From Tomitella biformata AHU 1821 (lineage in GTDB: Bacteria > Actinomycetota > Actinomycetes > Mycobacteriales > Mycobacteriaceae), in assembly GCF_000524475.1 (NCBI RefSeq), contig NZ_BAVQ01000070.1:1-64000 (forward strand): a stretch of DNA of 64,000 nt, in the 5' to 3' direction. A program made the translations under genes and the position numbers. The number at the start of each line of letters is the position of its first letter. The stretch's first letter is position 1. Under the pieces are notes generated by a model. The model did no database searches. It had not been told where the DNA came from and worked only from the letters and a program-made list of their open reading frames with translations. Positions 41,696-49,810 of this stretch are shown here, piece by piece.

Positions 41696-43528
41696 ATGAC
41701 CGCAGCGACGATTCCAGGTTTGAACGGCACGGACGACAACCCGCCCACCAAGCACGCTGAGCTCCTCGCGTGGGTCGCCGAGGTTGCCGAGCTCACCCAA
41801 CCGGAGCGCGTCGTGTTCGCCGACGGCTCTGACGAGGAGTGGGACCGCCTGACGGCAGAGCTGGTCGAGGCCGGCACGTTCGTCAAGCTGAACGAGGAGA
41901 AGAAGCCCAACAGCTTCCTCGCTTCCTCCGACCCCGCCGATGTGGCGCGCGTCGAGTCGAAGACCTTCATCTGCTCCGAGGACGAGGTCGACGCCGGCCC
42001 CACCAACAACTGGATGGCACCCGAGGAAATGCGCACACTGATGCGCGGTCTCTACGCCGGCTGCATGAAGGGCCGCACGATGTATGTCGTGCCGTTCTGC
42101 ATGGGCCCGCTCGGCGCCGAGGACCCCAAGCTGGGCATTGAGATCACCGACTCGGCGTACGTCGTCGTGTCGATGCGCATCATGACCCGCATGGGCCAGG
42201 CCGCGCTGGACAAGATCGGTGCCGACGGCGCGTACGTCAAGGGCCTGCACTCCGTGGGCGCGCCCCTCGCAGAGGGCCAGGCGGACGTCTCGTGGCCGTG
42301 CAACGAGACCAAGTACATCACCCACTTCCCCGAGACCCGTGAGATCTGGTCCTTCGGGTCCGGCTACGGCGGCAACGCGCTGCTGGGCAAGAAGTGCTAC
42401 TCGCTGCGCATCGCGTCGGCCATGGCCCACGACGAGGGCTGGCTGGCCGAGCACATGCTCATCCTGAAGCTGATCTCGCCGGAGGAGAAGGCCTACTACG
42501 TCGCGGCGGCATTCCCGTCCGCGTGTGGCAAGACCAACCTCGCGATGATCCAGCCGACCATCCCCGGCTGGCGCGCGGAGACCCTGGGCGATGACATCGC
42601 GTGGATGCGCTTCGGTGCGGACGGCCAGCTCTATGCCGTCAACCCCGAGGCCGGCTTCTTCGGCGTCGCACCTGGCACCAGCCACGATTCGAACCCGAAC
42701 GCCATGAAGACGGTCGAGGGCGGCAACACCATCTACACCAATGTTGGGCTCACCGACGACGGCGACGTGTGGTGGGAGGGCATCGGCACCGACGCGCCGG
42801 CGCACCTGATCGACTGGCACGGCAACGACTGGACCCCCGAGTCCGGCGTCAAGGCCGCCCACCCGAACTCGCGCTACTGCACTCCGATGTCGCAGTGCCC
42901 GATCCTCGCGCCCGAGTGGGACGACCCCCAGGGTGTCCCGATCTCCGCGATCCTGTTCGGCGGCCGCCGCAAGACGACCGTCCCGCTGGTCACCGAGTCG
43001 TTTGACTGGCAGCACGGCACGTTCATGGGCGCGACGCTCTCCTCGGAGCAGACCGCCGCCGCCGAGGGCACGGTCGGCAACGTCCGCCGCGACCCGATGG
43101 CGATGCTGCCGTTCATCGGCTACAACGTGGGCGATTACCTCAACCACTGGATCACGCTGGGCGAGAAGGCTGACGCGAGCAAGCTGCCGAAGATCTTCTA
43201 CGTCAACTGGTTCCGCCGTGGCGAGGACGGCCGCTTCCTGTGGCCCGGGTTCGGCGAGAACTCCCGCGTGTTGAAGTGGGTCGTCGAGCGCATCGAGGGC
43301 AAGGCCGACGCTGTCAAGACGCCCATCGGCTACGTGCCGACCAGCGCGCAGATGGACCTCGAGGGCCTCGACGTGAACGCCGACGACGTCAACGAGTCCC
43401 TGGCCGTCAGCGTCGACGAGTGGAAGGCCGAGCTGCCCCTCATCGAGGAGTGGTTCGAGTTCATCGGCGACAAGCTGCCGGCTGGCATCCGCGAGGAGTT
43501 CGAGGCCCTGAAGACCCGCCTCGGCTAG
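41696..43528 (+). CDS. pckA: Phosphoenolpyruvate carboxykinase (GTP)
   Basis: A 610-residue GTP-dependent PEPCK linking oxaloacetate and PEP. The nucleotide P-loop [12 protein letters not shown] (residues 273-284) contains the hyper-reactive Cys277 typical of the GTP class. Substrate segments [22 protein letters not shown] (read as two motifs) and NWFRRGEDG are conserved. Length and order equal actinobacterial enzymes (Rv0211). The ATG follows GGAGAGG. It supplies gluconeogenesis from acetate, fatty acids and the fumarate/acetoacetate produced by the aromatic pathway. Two large palindromes follow the stop. Confidence 0.97.
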   Translation: MTAATIPGLNGTDDNPPTKHAELLAWVAEVAELTQPERVVFADGSDEEWDRLTAELVEAGTFVKLNEEKKPNSFLASSDPADVARVESKTFICSEDEVDAGPTNNWMAPEEMRTLMRGLYAGCMKGRTMYVVPFCMGPLGAEDPKLGIEITDSAYVVVSMRIMTRMGQAALDKIGADGAYVKGLHSVGAPLAEGQADVSWPCNETKYITHFPETREIWSFGSGYGGNALLGKKCYSLRIASAMAHDEGWLAEHMLILKLISPEEKAYYVAAAFPSACGKTNLAMIQPTIPGWRAETLGDDIAWMRFGADGQLYAVNPEAGFFGVAPGTSHDSNPNAMKTVEGGNTIYTNVGLTDDGDVWWEGIGTDAPAHLIDWHGNDWTPESGVKAAHPNSRYCTPMSQCPILAPEWDDPQGVPISAILFGGRRKTTVPLVTESFDWQHGTFMGATLSSEQTAAAEGTVGNVRRDPMAMLPFIGYNVGDYLNHWITLGEKADASKLPKIFYVNWFRRGEDGRFLWPGFGENSRVLKWVVERIEGKADAVKTPIGYVPTSAQMDLEGLDVNADDVNESLAVSVDEWKAELPLIEEWFEFIGDKLPAGIREEFEALKTRLG

Positions 43529-43546
43529 ATCTTTACCGCTGCACGC

Positions 43547-43616
43547 CAGTTCGCCCCCGTTTCTTGCGCTCGCCCCCGTTGCAACGGGGACCAGGGTAAG
43601 AAGCGGGGGCGAACTG
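43547..43616. repeat. Large composite palindrome downstream of pckA (first)
   Basis: A 19-bp arm at 43547-43565 is complementary, with one G-T type mismatch, to 43598-43616. Inside the loop is a second perfect palindrome, CCCCGTTGCAACGGGG, at 43573-43588. The element TCGCCCCCGTT occurs twice on the left side. The nested structure lies 19 bp after the pckA stop and could end transcription, but it is larger than an ordinary terminator and lacks a T-run. Confidence 0.75.
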
Positions 43617-43639
43617 CTGTCAGGTCGACTTTCTTCAAG

Positions 43640-43705
43640 CCTTGCGCCCGCTCCGTGGCCGTGCGCACACTGCATGATGCGTACGGCCACGAAGCGGGCG
43701 CAAGG
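43640..43705. repeat. Large palindrome downstream of pckA (second)
   Basis: Arms of 28 bp at 43640-43667 and 43678-43705 pair with only two mismatches around a 10-nt loop. It ends 15 bp before the stop of the convergent pirin gene. With the first palindrome it fills the whole intergenic space. Likely a bidirectional terminator or a mobile-palindrome remnant. Confidence 0.75.
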
Positions 43706-43720
43706 GCACTCAGGCTGTCC

Positions 43721-44686
43721 TCACATCGACTCGTAGTTGGCCGGGATCGAGCCGAGCCGGCCGGCCTGGAAGTCCTCGAACGCGGTGACGAGCTCCTCGC
43801 GGGTGTTCATCACGAACGGGCCGTGCATCGCGACAGGTTCGCGGATCGGTTGCCCGCCCAGGATGAACATCTCCAGAGACTCGGTGCGCGAGTCCTGCGT
43901 GTCGGCGGCCGAGATCTCCAGGTAGTCGCCCTTGCCGAAGACGGTCATCTGGCCGGTGGTGACGGGCCTGCGCTCCGCGCCCACGGTGCCATCGCCCGCC
44001 AGCACAAAGGCCAGCGCGTTGAAGCTCGGGTCCCACGGCAGCTTGACCGTCGCCCCGGGTGCGATGGTCGCGTGGACCAGGGAGATTGGCGTGTAGGTGG
44101 AGCCAGGTCCCTGATGGCCGTCGACCTCGCCGGCGATGATGCGGATCAGCGCGCCGCCATCGGGGCTGGAGATTAGCTTGATGTGGCTGGAGCCGATGTC
44201 CTGGTAGCGGGGGTGTGCCATCTTGTCCGCGCGCGGCAGGTTCACCCACAACTGCACGCCGTGGAACAGACCGCCGGAGACCACGAGGTGCTCGGGCGGA
44301 CGCTCGATGTGCAGGATGCCGCCGCCGGCCGTCATCCACTGGGTGTCGCCGTTGCTGATGGTGCCGCCGCCGCCGTTGGAGTCCTTGTGCTCGAAGATGC
44401 CGTCGATGATGTAGGTGACGGTCTCGAAGCCGCGGTGCGGGTGCCAGGAGGTGCCCCTGGGCTCGCCGGGCGCGTAGTCGACCTCGCCCATCTGGTCCAT
44501 GTGGATGAACGGGTCCAGGTGCTTCAGGTCAATGCCCGCGAACGCGCGGCGCACCGGGAAGCCCTCGCCCTCGTGGCCGGACGGCGCGGTGGTGACGGCC
44601 AAGACTGGGCGCCCCCGGCTCGTTGTGGGGTCGACGGGGTCGAGGCGGGGCAGGGTCAACGGGTTGTCGACGGTGATAGCGGGCAT
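43721..44686 (-). CDS. Pirin family protein
   Basis: A 321-residue bicupin pirin. The metal site is complete in the N-terminal cupin: His residues in SWHPHRGFETVTY and His/Glu in GILHIERPPEH. GDTQWMTAGGG is the family signature. Bacterial pirins include quercetin 2,3-dioxygenases and redox regulators. The ATG sits 5 bp behind GGAGG. It is divergent from the enoyl-CoA hydratase gene and convergent with pckA. A MarR-type inverted repeat lies about 35 bp upstream of its start. Function in this organism is unknown. Confidence 0.9.
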   Translation of the reverse strand: MPAITVDNPLTLPRLDPVDPTTSRGRPVLAVTTAPSGHEGEGFPVRRAFAGIDLKHLDPFIHMDQMGEVDYAPGEPRGTSWHPHRGFETVTYIIDGIFEHKDSNGGGGTISNGDTQWMTAGGGILHIERPPEHLVVSGGLFHGVQLWVNLPRADKMAHPRYQDIGSSHIKLISSPDGGALIRIIAGEVDGHQGPGSTYTPISLVHATIAPGATVKLPWDPSFNALAFVLAGDGTVGAERRPVTTGQMTVFGKGDYLEISAADTQDSRTESLEMFILGGQPIREPVAMHGPFVMNTREELVTAFEDFQAGRLGSIPANYESM

Positions 44687-44720
44687 GGCGTCCTCCGGTT
44701 GATTCTCTGTGCGCCCAATC

Positions 44721-44738
44721 TAGTTGAGTCCGCAACTA
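44721..44738. promoter_or_regulatory. Candidate operator upstream of the pirin gene
   Basis: TAGTTG, 6 bp, CAACTA: a perfect inverted repeat in an AT-richer patch in the pirin/hydratase divergent region. MarR and HxlR regulators of redox-inducible pirin genes often use such sites. No regulator gene is adjacent. Confidence 0.4.
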
Positions 44739-44838
44739 CTTTCAATGAGTCACAACGTATGGCATGGACGGTTATTCCCGCGCCGCGTCGCTGTGGGATG
44801 CTGACGGCAATCCGACCGCCGTCCCAAAGGGGTAGAAC

Positions 44839-45615
44839 ATGTCCGAGCCCGCCGTCCTCACCGCCCGCGAAGGCCGGGTGCTGACGATCACCCTCAACCG
44901 TCCAGCCAATGGCAATGCGATCGACATGCCCCTGGCCGAGGCACTGACGGCAGCCGTTGCACAGGTTGACGAGTCCGTGGGCGCGGTGCTCATCGTCGGC
45001 GCAGGCAAGCACTTCTGCGTGGGTGGCGACTTGGGCGAGTTCGGGGCGGCGGCGGAGCCCGACGTGTTCATCTCCGCACTGGCGGGCCAGCTGCACGTGG
45101 CCGTCAACGCGCTGGCCGAGCTCGACGTGCCTGTGGTCGTGGGCCTGCACGGCGGTGTCGGCGGCGCGGGCCTGAGCCTGGCCGGCATCGGCGACGTGGT
45201 CGTATGCGGGCGCTCCGCGAAGCTGCGCCCGGCGTACCTGGCGATCGGACTGACGCCCGACGGCGGCATGTCCTGGACGCTGCCCCGCGCCATCGGCCGG
45301 ACTCGCTTCATGGATCTGCTGATGACGGGTGGGATGCTCACCGCTGACGAGGCGCTCGCGTGCGGCGTTGTGAGCCGCGTCGTCGACGACGCAGAGGTCC
45401 ACGAGACCGCCGCGCAGCTCGCCGGGCAGCTCGCGGCCGGCCCCGCCAGCTCCTACGCCCGACTCAAGGCACTCGTGCGCGACGGGGAGAACCGCAGCCT
45501 GCGCGAGCAGCTCGACGCGGAGGCCACGAGCATCGGTATCAGCGCCGGCAGCCCGGACGGGCGGGAGGGTGTCGCGGCGTTCGTCGAGCGTCGTCCGGCC
45601 GTTTACCAGCACTAG
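44839..45615 (+). CDS. Enoyl-CoA hydratase/isomerase family protein (EchA1-type position)
   Basis: A 258-residue crotonase-fold protein. Oxyanion-hole segments are HFCVGGDLGEF and GLHGGVGGAGLSLAG. The position normally holding a hydratase Glu falls in AIGLTPDGGMSWTL, where Asp replaces it, as in several isomerase-type members. Start ATG behind AAAGGGG. In M. tuberculosis echA1 (Rv0222) precedes the aldehyde dehydrogenase Rv0223c. Here the two secreted-protein genes are inserted between them. Substrate unknown. Confidence 0.85.
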   Translation: MSEPAVLTAREGRVLTITLNRPANGNAIDMPLAEALTAAVAQVDESVGAVLIVGAGKHFCVGGDLGEFGAAAEPDVFISALAGQLHVAVNALAELDVPVVVGLHGGVGGAGLSLAGIGDVVVCGRSAKLRPAYLAIGLTPDGGMSWTLPRAIGRTRFMDLLMTGGMLTADEALACGVVSRVVDDAEVHETAAQLAGQLAAGPASSYARLKALVRDGENRSLREQLDAEATSIGISAGSPDGREGVAAFVERRPAVYQH

Positions 45616-45778
45616 GAAACCGCAAGCACTTGTGAGTGAGAACTTTCCGAAATGGTTGAGTTTTCCGGGATAGCTTGCGGAAAGAACGGCCGCTAGGACA
45701 GGATGACGGGCATTGTGGCACCGCACCGGAAACGGTGTGGTGCCCTCAGGTGTCGGCAACCTAGAAAACGGAGATAAA

Positions 45779-46390
45779 ATGAAGCTTCGCGGAGTAAAGC
45801 GCATTGCTATCAGCCTGGCGGCGTCGGCGGCAATGGTCGGCGGGCTGGCGCTGACCGCGCCGGCGACGGCGTCTGCGGCCCCGGGCTATGAGAAGCCGGT
45901 GCTCACGGTCGAACAGGGCGACTTCGGTGGCAAGAACGTCCAGGTCACGATCACGAACCCGAACGACTGGGGGATCCTCGACCCAGCGCCGATCTGCACC
46001 CCCACGCTCCTGAGCGGCGAGGCCGCGCTCAAGGCGCTGGTGGCGGTGGACAGCGGCGACATTCTCGGTGTGATTGACGTGGTCACCGCGAATAACGCGT
46101 TCCTGGGCCTCCCCGCGATCAACAACCTTGTAGACGGTAACGACAACAGCAAGAGCACGGCATTCCAGGTGGACGACGGCGTCTACGTGCTCGTGGGCAT
46201 CTGTGGAGGCACGGGGACTCTGTTGGGTGATTCCGGGGTCGCTATCGCGCCCGTCATTGTCCCCAGCGGCTTCGGCAGCATCGCTCCGGGCCTGGCCTTC
46301 GGCAGCCTGCTGCTCGAGTCCGGCGATGCGCTCACCAGCGTCCTCCCGCTGCTGCTCGGCGCTGGCGGCTTGGTCGGTGGACTGAGCTAG
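45779..46390 (+). CDS. Secreted protein of unknown function, tandem paralogue 1
   Basis: A 203-residue exported protein. The Sec signal peptide (KRIAISLAASAAMVGGLAL) ends about ASA-AP near residue 33. The mature part has two Cys, at 73 and 142, probably disulphide-bonded. Blocks shared with the next protein are QGDFGGKNVQV, DDGVY-L-GIC and IVPSGFGSIAPGLAFGS. The C-terminal 30 residues are hydrophobic. ATG at 45779 follows CGGAG. A strong terminator follows. I do not recognise the family; it looks like a small envelope or surface protein specific to this lineage. Confidence 0.82.
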   Translation: MKLRGVKRIAISLAASAAMVGGLALTAPATASAAPGYEKPVLTVEQGDFGGKNVQVTITNPNDWGILDPAPICTPTLLSGEAALKALVAVDSGDILGVIDVVTANNAFLGLPAINNLVDGNDNSKSTAFQVDDGVYVLVGICGGTGTLLGDSGVAIAPVIVPSGFGSIAPGLAFGSLLLESGDALTSVLPLLLGAGGLVGGLS

Positions 46391-46409
46391 CCACTTCTCG
46401 TCGATCTCC

Positions 46410-46448
46410 CAGTGTGGCCCGCAACCGGACAGGTTGCGGGCCACACTG
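46410..46448 (+). terminator. Strong terminator after secreted protein 1
   Basis: A perfect 17-bp stem (CAGTGTGGCCCGCAACC and its complement) with a 5-nt loop, followed by TTAT. It starts 20 bp after the stop and separates the two secreted-protein genes into independent units. Confidence 0.88.
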
Positions 46449-46591
46449 TTATCACGCGGTCGACATAACGATTTGGGGCCTATGTGGCCAATGGGGCTGA
46501 AGTTACGTCAGGATGACGCTTATCGGAGCGCTTTGCTCGCAAATAGGGAGACGCGTCGGGGCGTGTCGAAATCATGGATGGAGACGTATCG

Positions 46592-47242
46592 ATGAGGTTT
46601 AGCGGAATCAAGCGCGCGGCGACGGGAATTGCGGCATCGATTGCCATGGTGGGCGGGCTGGCGCTCGCCGCACCGACCACGGCCGCGGCGGCCCCGTCGT
46701 ATGAGGGCCCCGGGATGACGGCCGAGCAGGGCGATTTCGGCGGCAAGAATGTTCAGGTCAAGGTCACGAACCCGAATATCGTCTCTGGCTATTTGGACGC
46801 GACTGCCTGCAGCCCGGTGCTCCTCGAGGGGGAGGCCGCCATCCGGGCGCTGCTCGCCTTCGAGGCGGACGATTACGGCGAGCTCTTCAAGATCATCACG
46901 TCCAAGGATGTGCGGACCGGAAACCTCGCGATCAATTACTTCCTGAAGAAGGGGCCCAACAGCTCCACCACGGACTGGGACGTTGCCGACGGCGTGTACC
47001 TGCTTGCCGGCCTCTGCGTTGGCGGGAATACCCTCTCCGACCCATCTGGTGCCGGCTTCACGCTGCAGCCGCTGATCGTGCCCAGCGGCATCGGCAGCAT
47101 CTCTCCGGCGCTGGCCTTTGGCAGCGTGGTGCTCGAGTCCGGTGATGAGCTCGGCGGCCTGCTGCCCAAGCTCATCCAGAGCCCGCTGCTGCAGGGCATG
47201 GTCCAGGGCATGTTCGAGGACATGGTGGGTGGCCTGAACTAG
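46592..47242 (+). CDS. Secreted protein of unknown function, tandem paralogue 2
   Basis: A 216-residue exported protein paralogous to the preceding one. The signal peptide (AASIAMVGGLALAAP) cleaves near AAA-AP. Cys73 and Cys142 occur at the same residue numbers as in the first copy, and QGDFGGKNVQVKVTNPN and IVPSGIGSISPALAFGSVVLES are nearly shared. The middle and the C-terminus (LIQSPLLQGMVQGMFEDMVGGLN, read as shorter motifs) differ, the latter amphipathic rather than purely hydrophobic. ATG at 46592 follows GGAG by 8 bp. It has its own terminator, so expression can differ from copy 1. Confidence 0.82.
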   Translation: MRFSGIKRAATGIAASIAMVGGLALAAPTTAAAAPSYEGPGMTAEQGDFGGKNVQVKVTNPNIVSGYLDATACSPVLLEGEAAIRALLAFEADDYGELFKIITSKDVRTGNLAINYFLKKGPNSSTTDWDVADGVYLLAGLCVGGNTLSDPSGAGFTLQPLIVPSGIGSISPALAFGSVVLESGDELGGLLPKLIQSPLLQGMVQGMFEDMVGGLN

Positions 47243-47259
47243 GTCCCTCGGCGCCACGA

Positions 47260-47297
47260 ACAGCGGCCCGCACCCCTGATGGGATGCGGGCCGCTGT
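47260..47297. terminator. Bidirectional terminator between secreted protein 2 and aldehyde dehydrogenase
   Basis: A perfect 13-bp stem (ACAGCGGCCCGCA and its complement) with a 12-nt loop lies between the convergent stops at 47242 and 47313. Confidence 0.8.
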
Positions 47298-47312
47298 CGT
47301 CGGGATGCGGTG

Positions 47313-48764
47313 TTAGCTGGTGTAGCCGGGAGGCATGAGCACGGACTTGATCTCGCAGAACGCGTCGATGCCCTCGGGGCCGCATTCGCGGCCGATGCCG
47401 GAGTTCTTGTAGCCGCCGAAGGGGCTGCCCGGGTCGAAGGCGTACCAGTTGATGCCGTAGGTGCCGGTGCGGATCTTGCGTGCCACCTCGAGGCCGTGGT
47501 CGATGTCGGTGGTCCACACGGTGCCGGCGAGCCCGTAGTCGGAGTCATTCGCGATCGCGATGGCCTCCTCCTCGGTGTCGTACGGGAGCACGGACAGGAC
47601 GGGGCCGAAGATCTCCTCGCGCGCGATGGTCATGGTGTTGTCGACGTCGGCGAAGATCGTGGGGGTGACGTAGTAGCCATCGCCCAGGTGCGTCGGGCGC
47701 TCGCCGCCGAGCACGACGCGCGCGCCCTCGGCCTTGCCCTTCGCGATGTAGCCCTCGATCTTGTCGCGCTGGCTCTCGTTGATCACGGGGCCGAGCTGGC
47801 TCGCGGGGTCGGCGGGGTCGCCGACGTTGAACATCATCGACGTGACGTTGACGAGTGCCTCGACGACCTCGTCGTAGCGTGAGCGCGGGGCGAGGATGCG
47901 GGTCTGCGCCACGCAGGCCTGGCCGGAGTTCATCAGGCCGGACATCGCGAGCATCGGCGCGGAGGCGGCGATGTCGGCGTCCTCGAGGATAATCGCGGCG
48001 GACTTGCCGCCGAGTTCGAGGGAGCAGCGCTTGAGCTGCTCGGCGGCGATCTTGCCGATGTGCTTGCCGACCGCGGTGGAGCCGGTGAACGTGACCTTGT
48101 CGACGTCGGGGTGCGAGACGAGGTGCTCGCCGGTGGCGGCGCCGCCGTGGACCACGGACAACACGCCCTCGGGCAGGCCGGCCTCGGCGAAGATGTCGGC
48201 GATCAGGTTCGTCGACAGGGGCGCGTCGGGCGCGGGCTTGAGCACGATGGTGCAGCCGGCCATGATCGCGGGCGCAAGCTTGTTGATGGCCAGGAAGATC
48301 GGGACATTCCAGGCGGTGACGGCGGCGACGACGCCGACGGGCTCGCGGATGACGCGGCTCTCGCCGAACATGCCGGTGCGCTTCTCCTCCCAGTGGAAGG
48401 TCTCCGCCAGCGCGGCGTATGCGGCGAGGGTGGCCAGCGACGGCGTGATCTGCATCATGTCGATGCCGGCGGGCGTCGCGCCCATCTCGGCGGACGTGAT
48501 GTCGATGAGCTCCTGCTTGCGGTTGCCAATGATCTCGGCGGCGCGGGTGAGGATCGCGGCGCGGTCGACGGGCGCCGTGCGAGCCCAGGTGCCGTCCTCG
48601 TTCACGGCGACCGCGGCGGCGATCGCGCGGTCCACATCGGCGTTGTCCGCGACGGGGACGCTGCCCACGACCTGCAGCGTCGCGGGCGAGGTGACCTCGA
48701 TGGACTCGCCGGAACTGGGGGCCACCCATTTGCCGCCGATAAAGAGGGTGTCGTATTTGGTCAT
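47313..48764 (-). CDS. NAD(P)-dependent aldehyde dehydrogenase, Rv0223c-type
   Basis: A 483-residue ALDH-superfamily enzyme that oxidises an aldehyde to its acid. Catalytic residues are in place: Asn153 in AWNVP, Lys176 in LKPAPD, Glu250 in LELGGKS and nucleophile Cys284 in SGQACVAQT. Start ATG behind AGGAG. The order hydratase - ALDH - methyltransferase - glycosyltransferase matches Rv0222-Rv0225. An imperfect palindrome about 50 bp upstream may be its operator. Substrate unknown. Confidence 0.93.
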   Translation of the reverse strand: MTKYDTLFIGGKWVAPSSGESIEVTSPATLQVVGSVPVADNADVDRAIAAAVAVNEDGTWARTAPVDRAAILTRAAEIIGNRKQELIDITSAEMGATPAGIDMMQITPSLATLAAYAALAETFHWEEKRTGMFGESRVIREPVGVVAAVTAWNVPIFLAINKLAPAIMAGCTIVLKPAPDAPLSTNLIADIFAEAGLPEGVLSVVHGGAATGEHLVSHPDVDKVTFTGSTAVGKHIGKIAAEQLKRCSLELGGKSAAIILEDADIAASAPMLAMSGLMNSGQACVAQTRILAPRSRYDEVVEALVNVTSMMFNVGDPADPASQLGPVINESQRDKIEGYIAKGKAEGARVVLGGERPTHLGDGYYVTPTIFADVDNTMTIAREEIFGPVLSVLPYDTEEEAIAIANDSDYGLAGTVWTTDIDHGLEVARKIRTGTYGINWYAFDPGSPFGGYKNSGIGRECGPEGIDAFCEIKSVLMPPGYTS

Positions 48765-48815
48765 GCGGTTCTCCTGGTCTCGACGCCACCCGCGAGGTCA
48801 CGCCGGTGGAGATCT

Positions 48816-48842
48816 CTGTCACAAGAGTAAAACGTGTGTCAG
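48816..48842. promoter_or_regulatory. Candidate operator upstream of aldehyde dehydrogenase
   Basis: CTGTCACA, 11 bp, TGTGTCAG: an inverted repeat with 7 of 8 matches between arms. It is in the 142-bp gap before the gene. No adjacent regulator gene, so confidence is low. Confidence 0.3.
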
Positions 48843-48906
48843 AAATTAGCTAGGCGGGTACCAATAGTTGCTGGTTGAGGCCCGGCCGGCGGTAGGTGAA
48901 CCTGTG

Positions 48907-49710
48907 TCAGTGCTTGCGCAAGACCACCACGAGATTGCTCACCAGCAGTTCCCGGAGCCCGGGGACTCGCACCAGCCACCACGCCCAGCGGGGGTGGTAG
49001 CGGGGGAAGGCGGCGAGCAGGTCCGCCCCCGCCGCGCCACGAGCCCAGCGCAGGCCCTCCCCACAGTGCACGGCGAACAGGGAGGTGCCGAAGCGGTTCT
49101 TGGGCTCATGGCCCTGTGTTCGGGCGTAGCGGCGGGCCGCGCGCTCACCGCCCAGGTAGTGCCAGGGGCCGGTCTCGTGCCCGCCGAACGGGCCCCACCA
49201 CAGGGTGTAGGAGAGCACCATCAGCCCGCCGGGCTTGGTCACTCGCAGCATCTCGGCGGCCATCGTCCACGGCTCGGGCACGTGCTCGGCCACATTGGAG
49301 GAGAAGCAGATGTCCACGGAGTCCGAGCGGATCGGCAGCGCCATCCCGGAGCCGCGGACCGCGACGCCGGTCAGATCGATATCGCGGGCGTGCATCTCGG
49401 AGGGGTCCGGCTCCACGGGGATATAACGCGCGCCGACCTGCCGGAAGCCGTCGGCGAAGTAGCCGGGCCCGCCGCCCACGTCGAGGATCACGCGCCCGTC
49501 GAGGCCCTCGCCGGTGGCGCCGAGGTACAGGTCCCGCAGCAGCTCGACGGAGTCCTTGGCCAGCGCGCCGTAGAAGCGGTCCGGGTCGGTCTGCTCATAG
49601 CGGAAGTCGCCCAGCAGCCCGACGGCCCGACGCAGCGTGGCGCGGGCGGCCAGATGGCGCGTCGCAGATCGTGACTTCCCCGCTCCTATGTTCCTCGCTC
49701 CTATGTTCAC
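48907..49710 (-). CDS. Class I SAM-dependent methyltransferase, Rv0224c-type
   Basis: A 267-residue soluble methyltransferase. Motif I is VILDVGGGPGYFADGF, the acidic post-I loop is VEPDP, and motif II/III regions are ICFSSNVAEHVPEPW and KPGGLMVLSY. The GTG start lacks a clear ribosome site. Residues 2-11 arise from a 15-bp tandem duplication (NIGAR-NIGAG). It is divergent from the GT4 glycosyltransferase and in the same order as Rv0224c-Rv0225, so a role in modifying a cell-envelope glycan or glycolipid is likely by context. Confidence 0.87.
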   Translation of the reverse strand: MNIGARNIGAGKSRSATRHLAARATLRRAVGLLGDFRYEQTDPDRFYGALAKDSVELLRDLYLGATGEGLDGRVILDVGGGPGYFADGFRQVGARYIPVEPDPSEMHARDIDLTGVAVRGSGMALPIRSDSVDICFSSNVAEHVPEPWTMAAEMLRVTKPGGLMVLSYTLWWGPFGGHETGPWHYLGGERAARRYARTQGHEPKNRFGTSLFAVHCGEGLRWARGAAGADLLAAFPRYHPRWAWWLVRVPGLRELLVSNLVVVLRKH

Positions 49711-49810
49711 CGGGCCGACTCTAGTGGGCAGCCTGTGATGGTCATCGAACTCCCTCGTCGGCAGCGGCTAAACTCATCTCGGGCCAGGACCTACTGACGA
49801 TCGGAACCAT

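Noticed and set aside
41630-43690. 686-codon minus-strand frame opposite pckA
   Set aside because: pckA is certain by its P-loop and length; the antisense frame crosses the palindromes and has no homology-like content.
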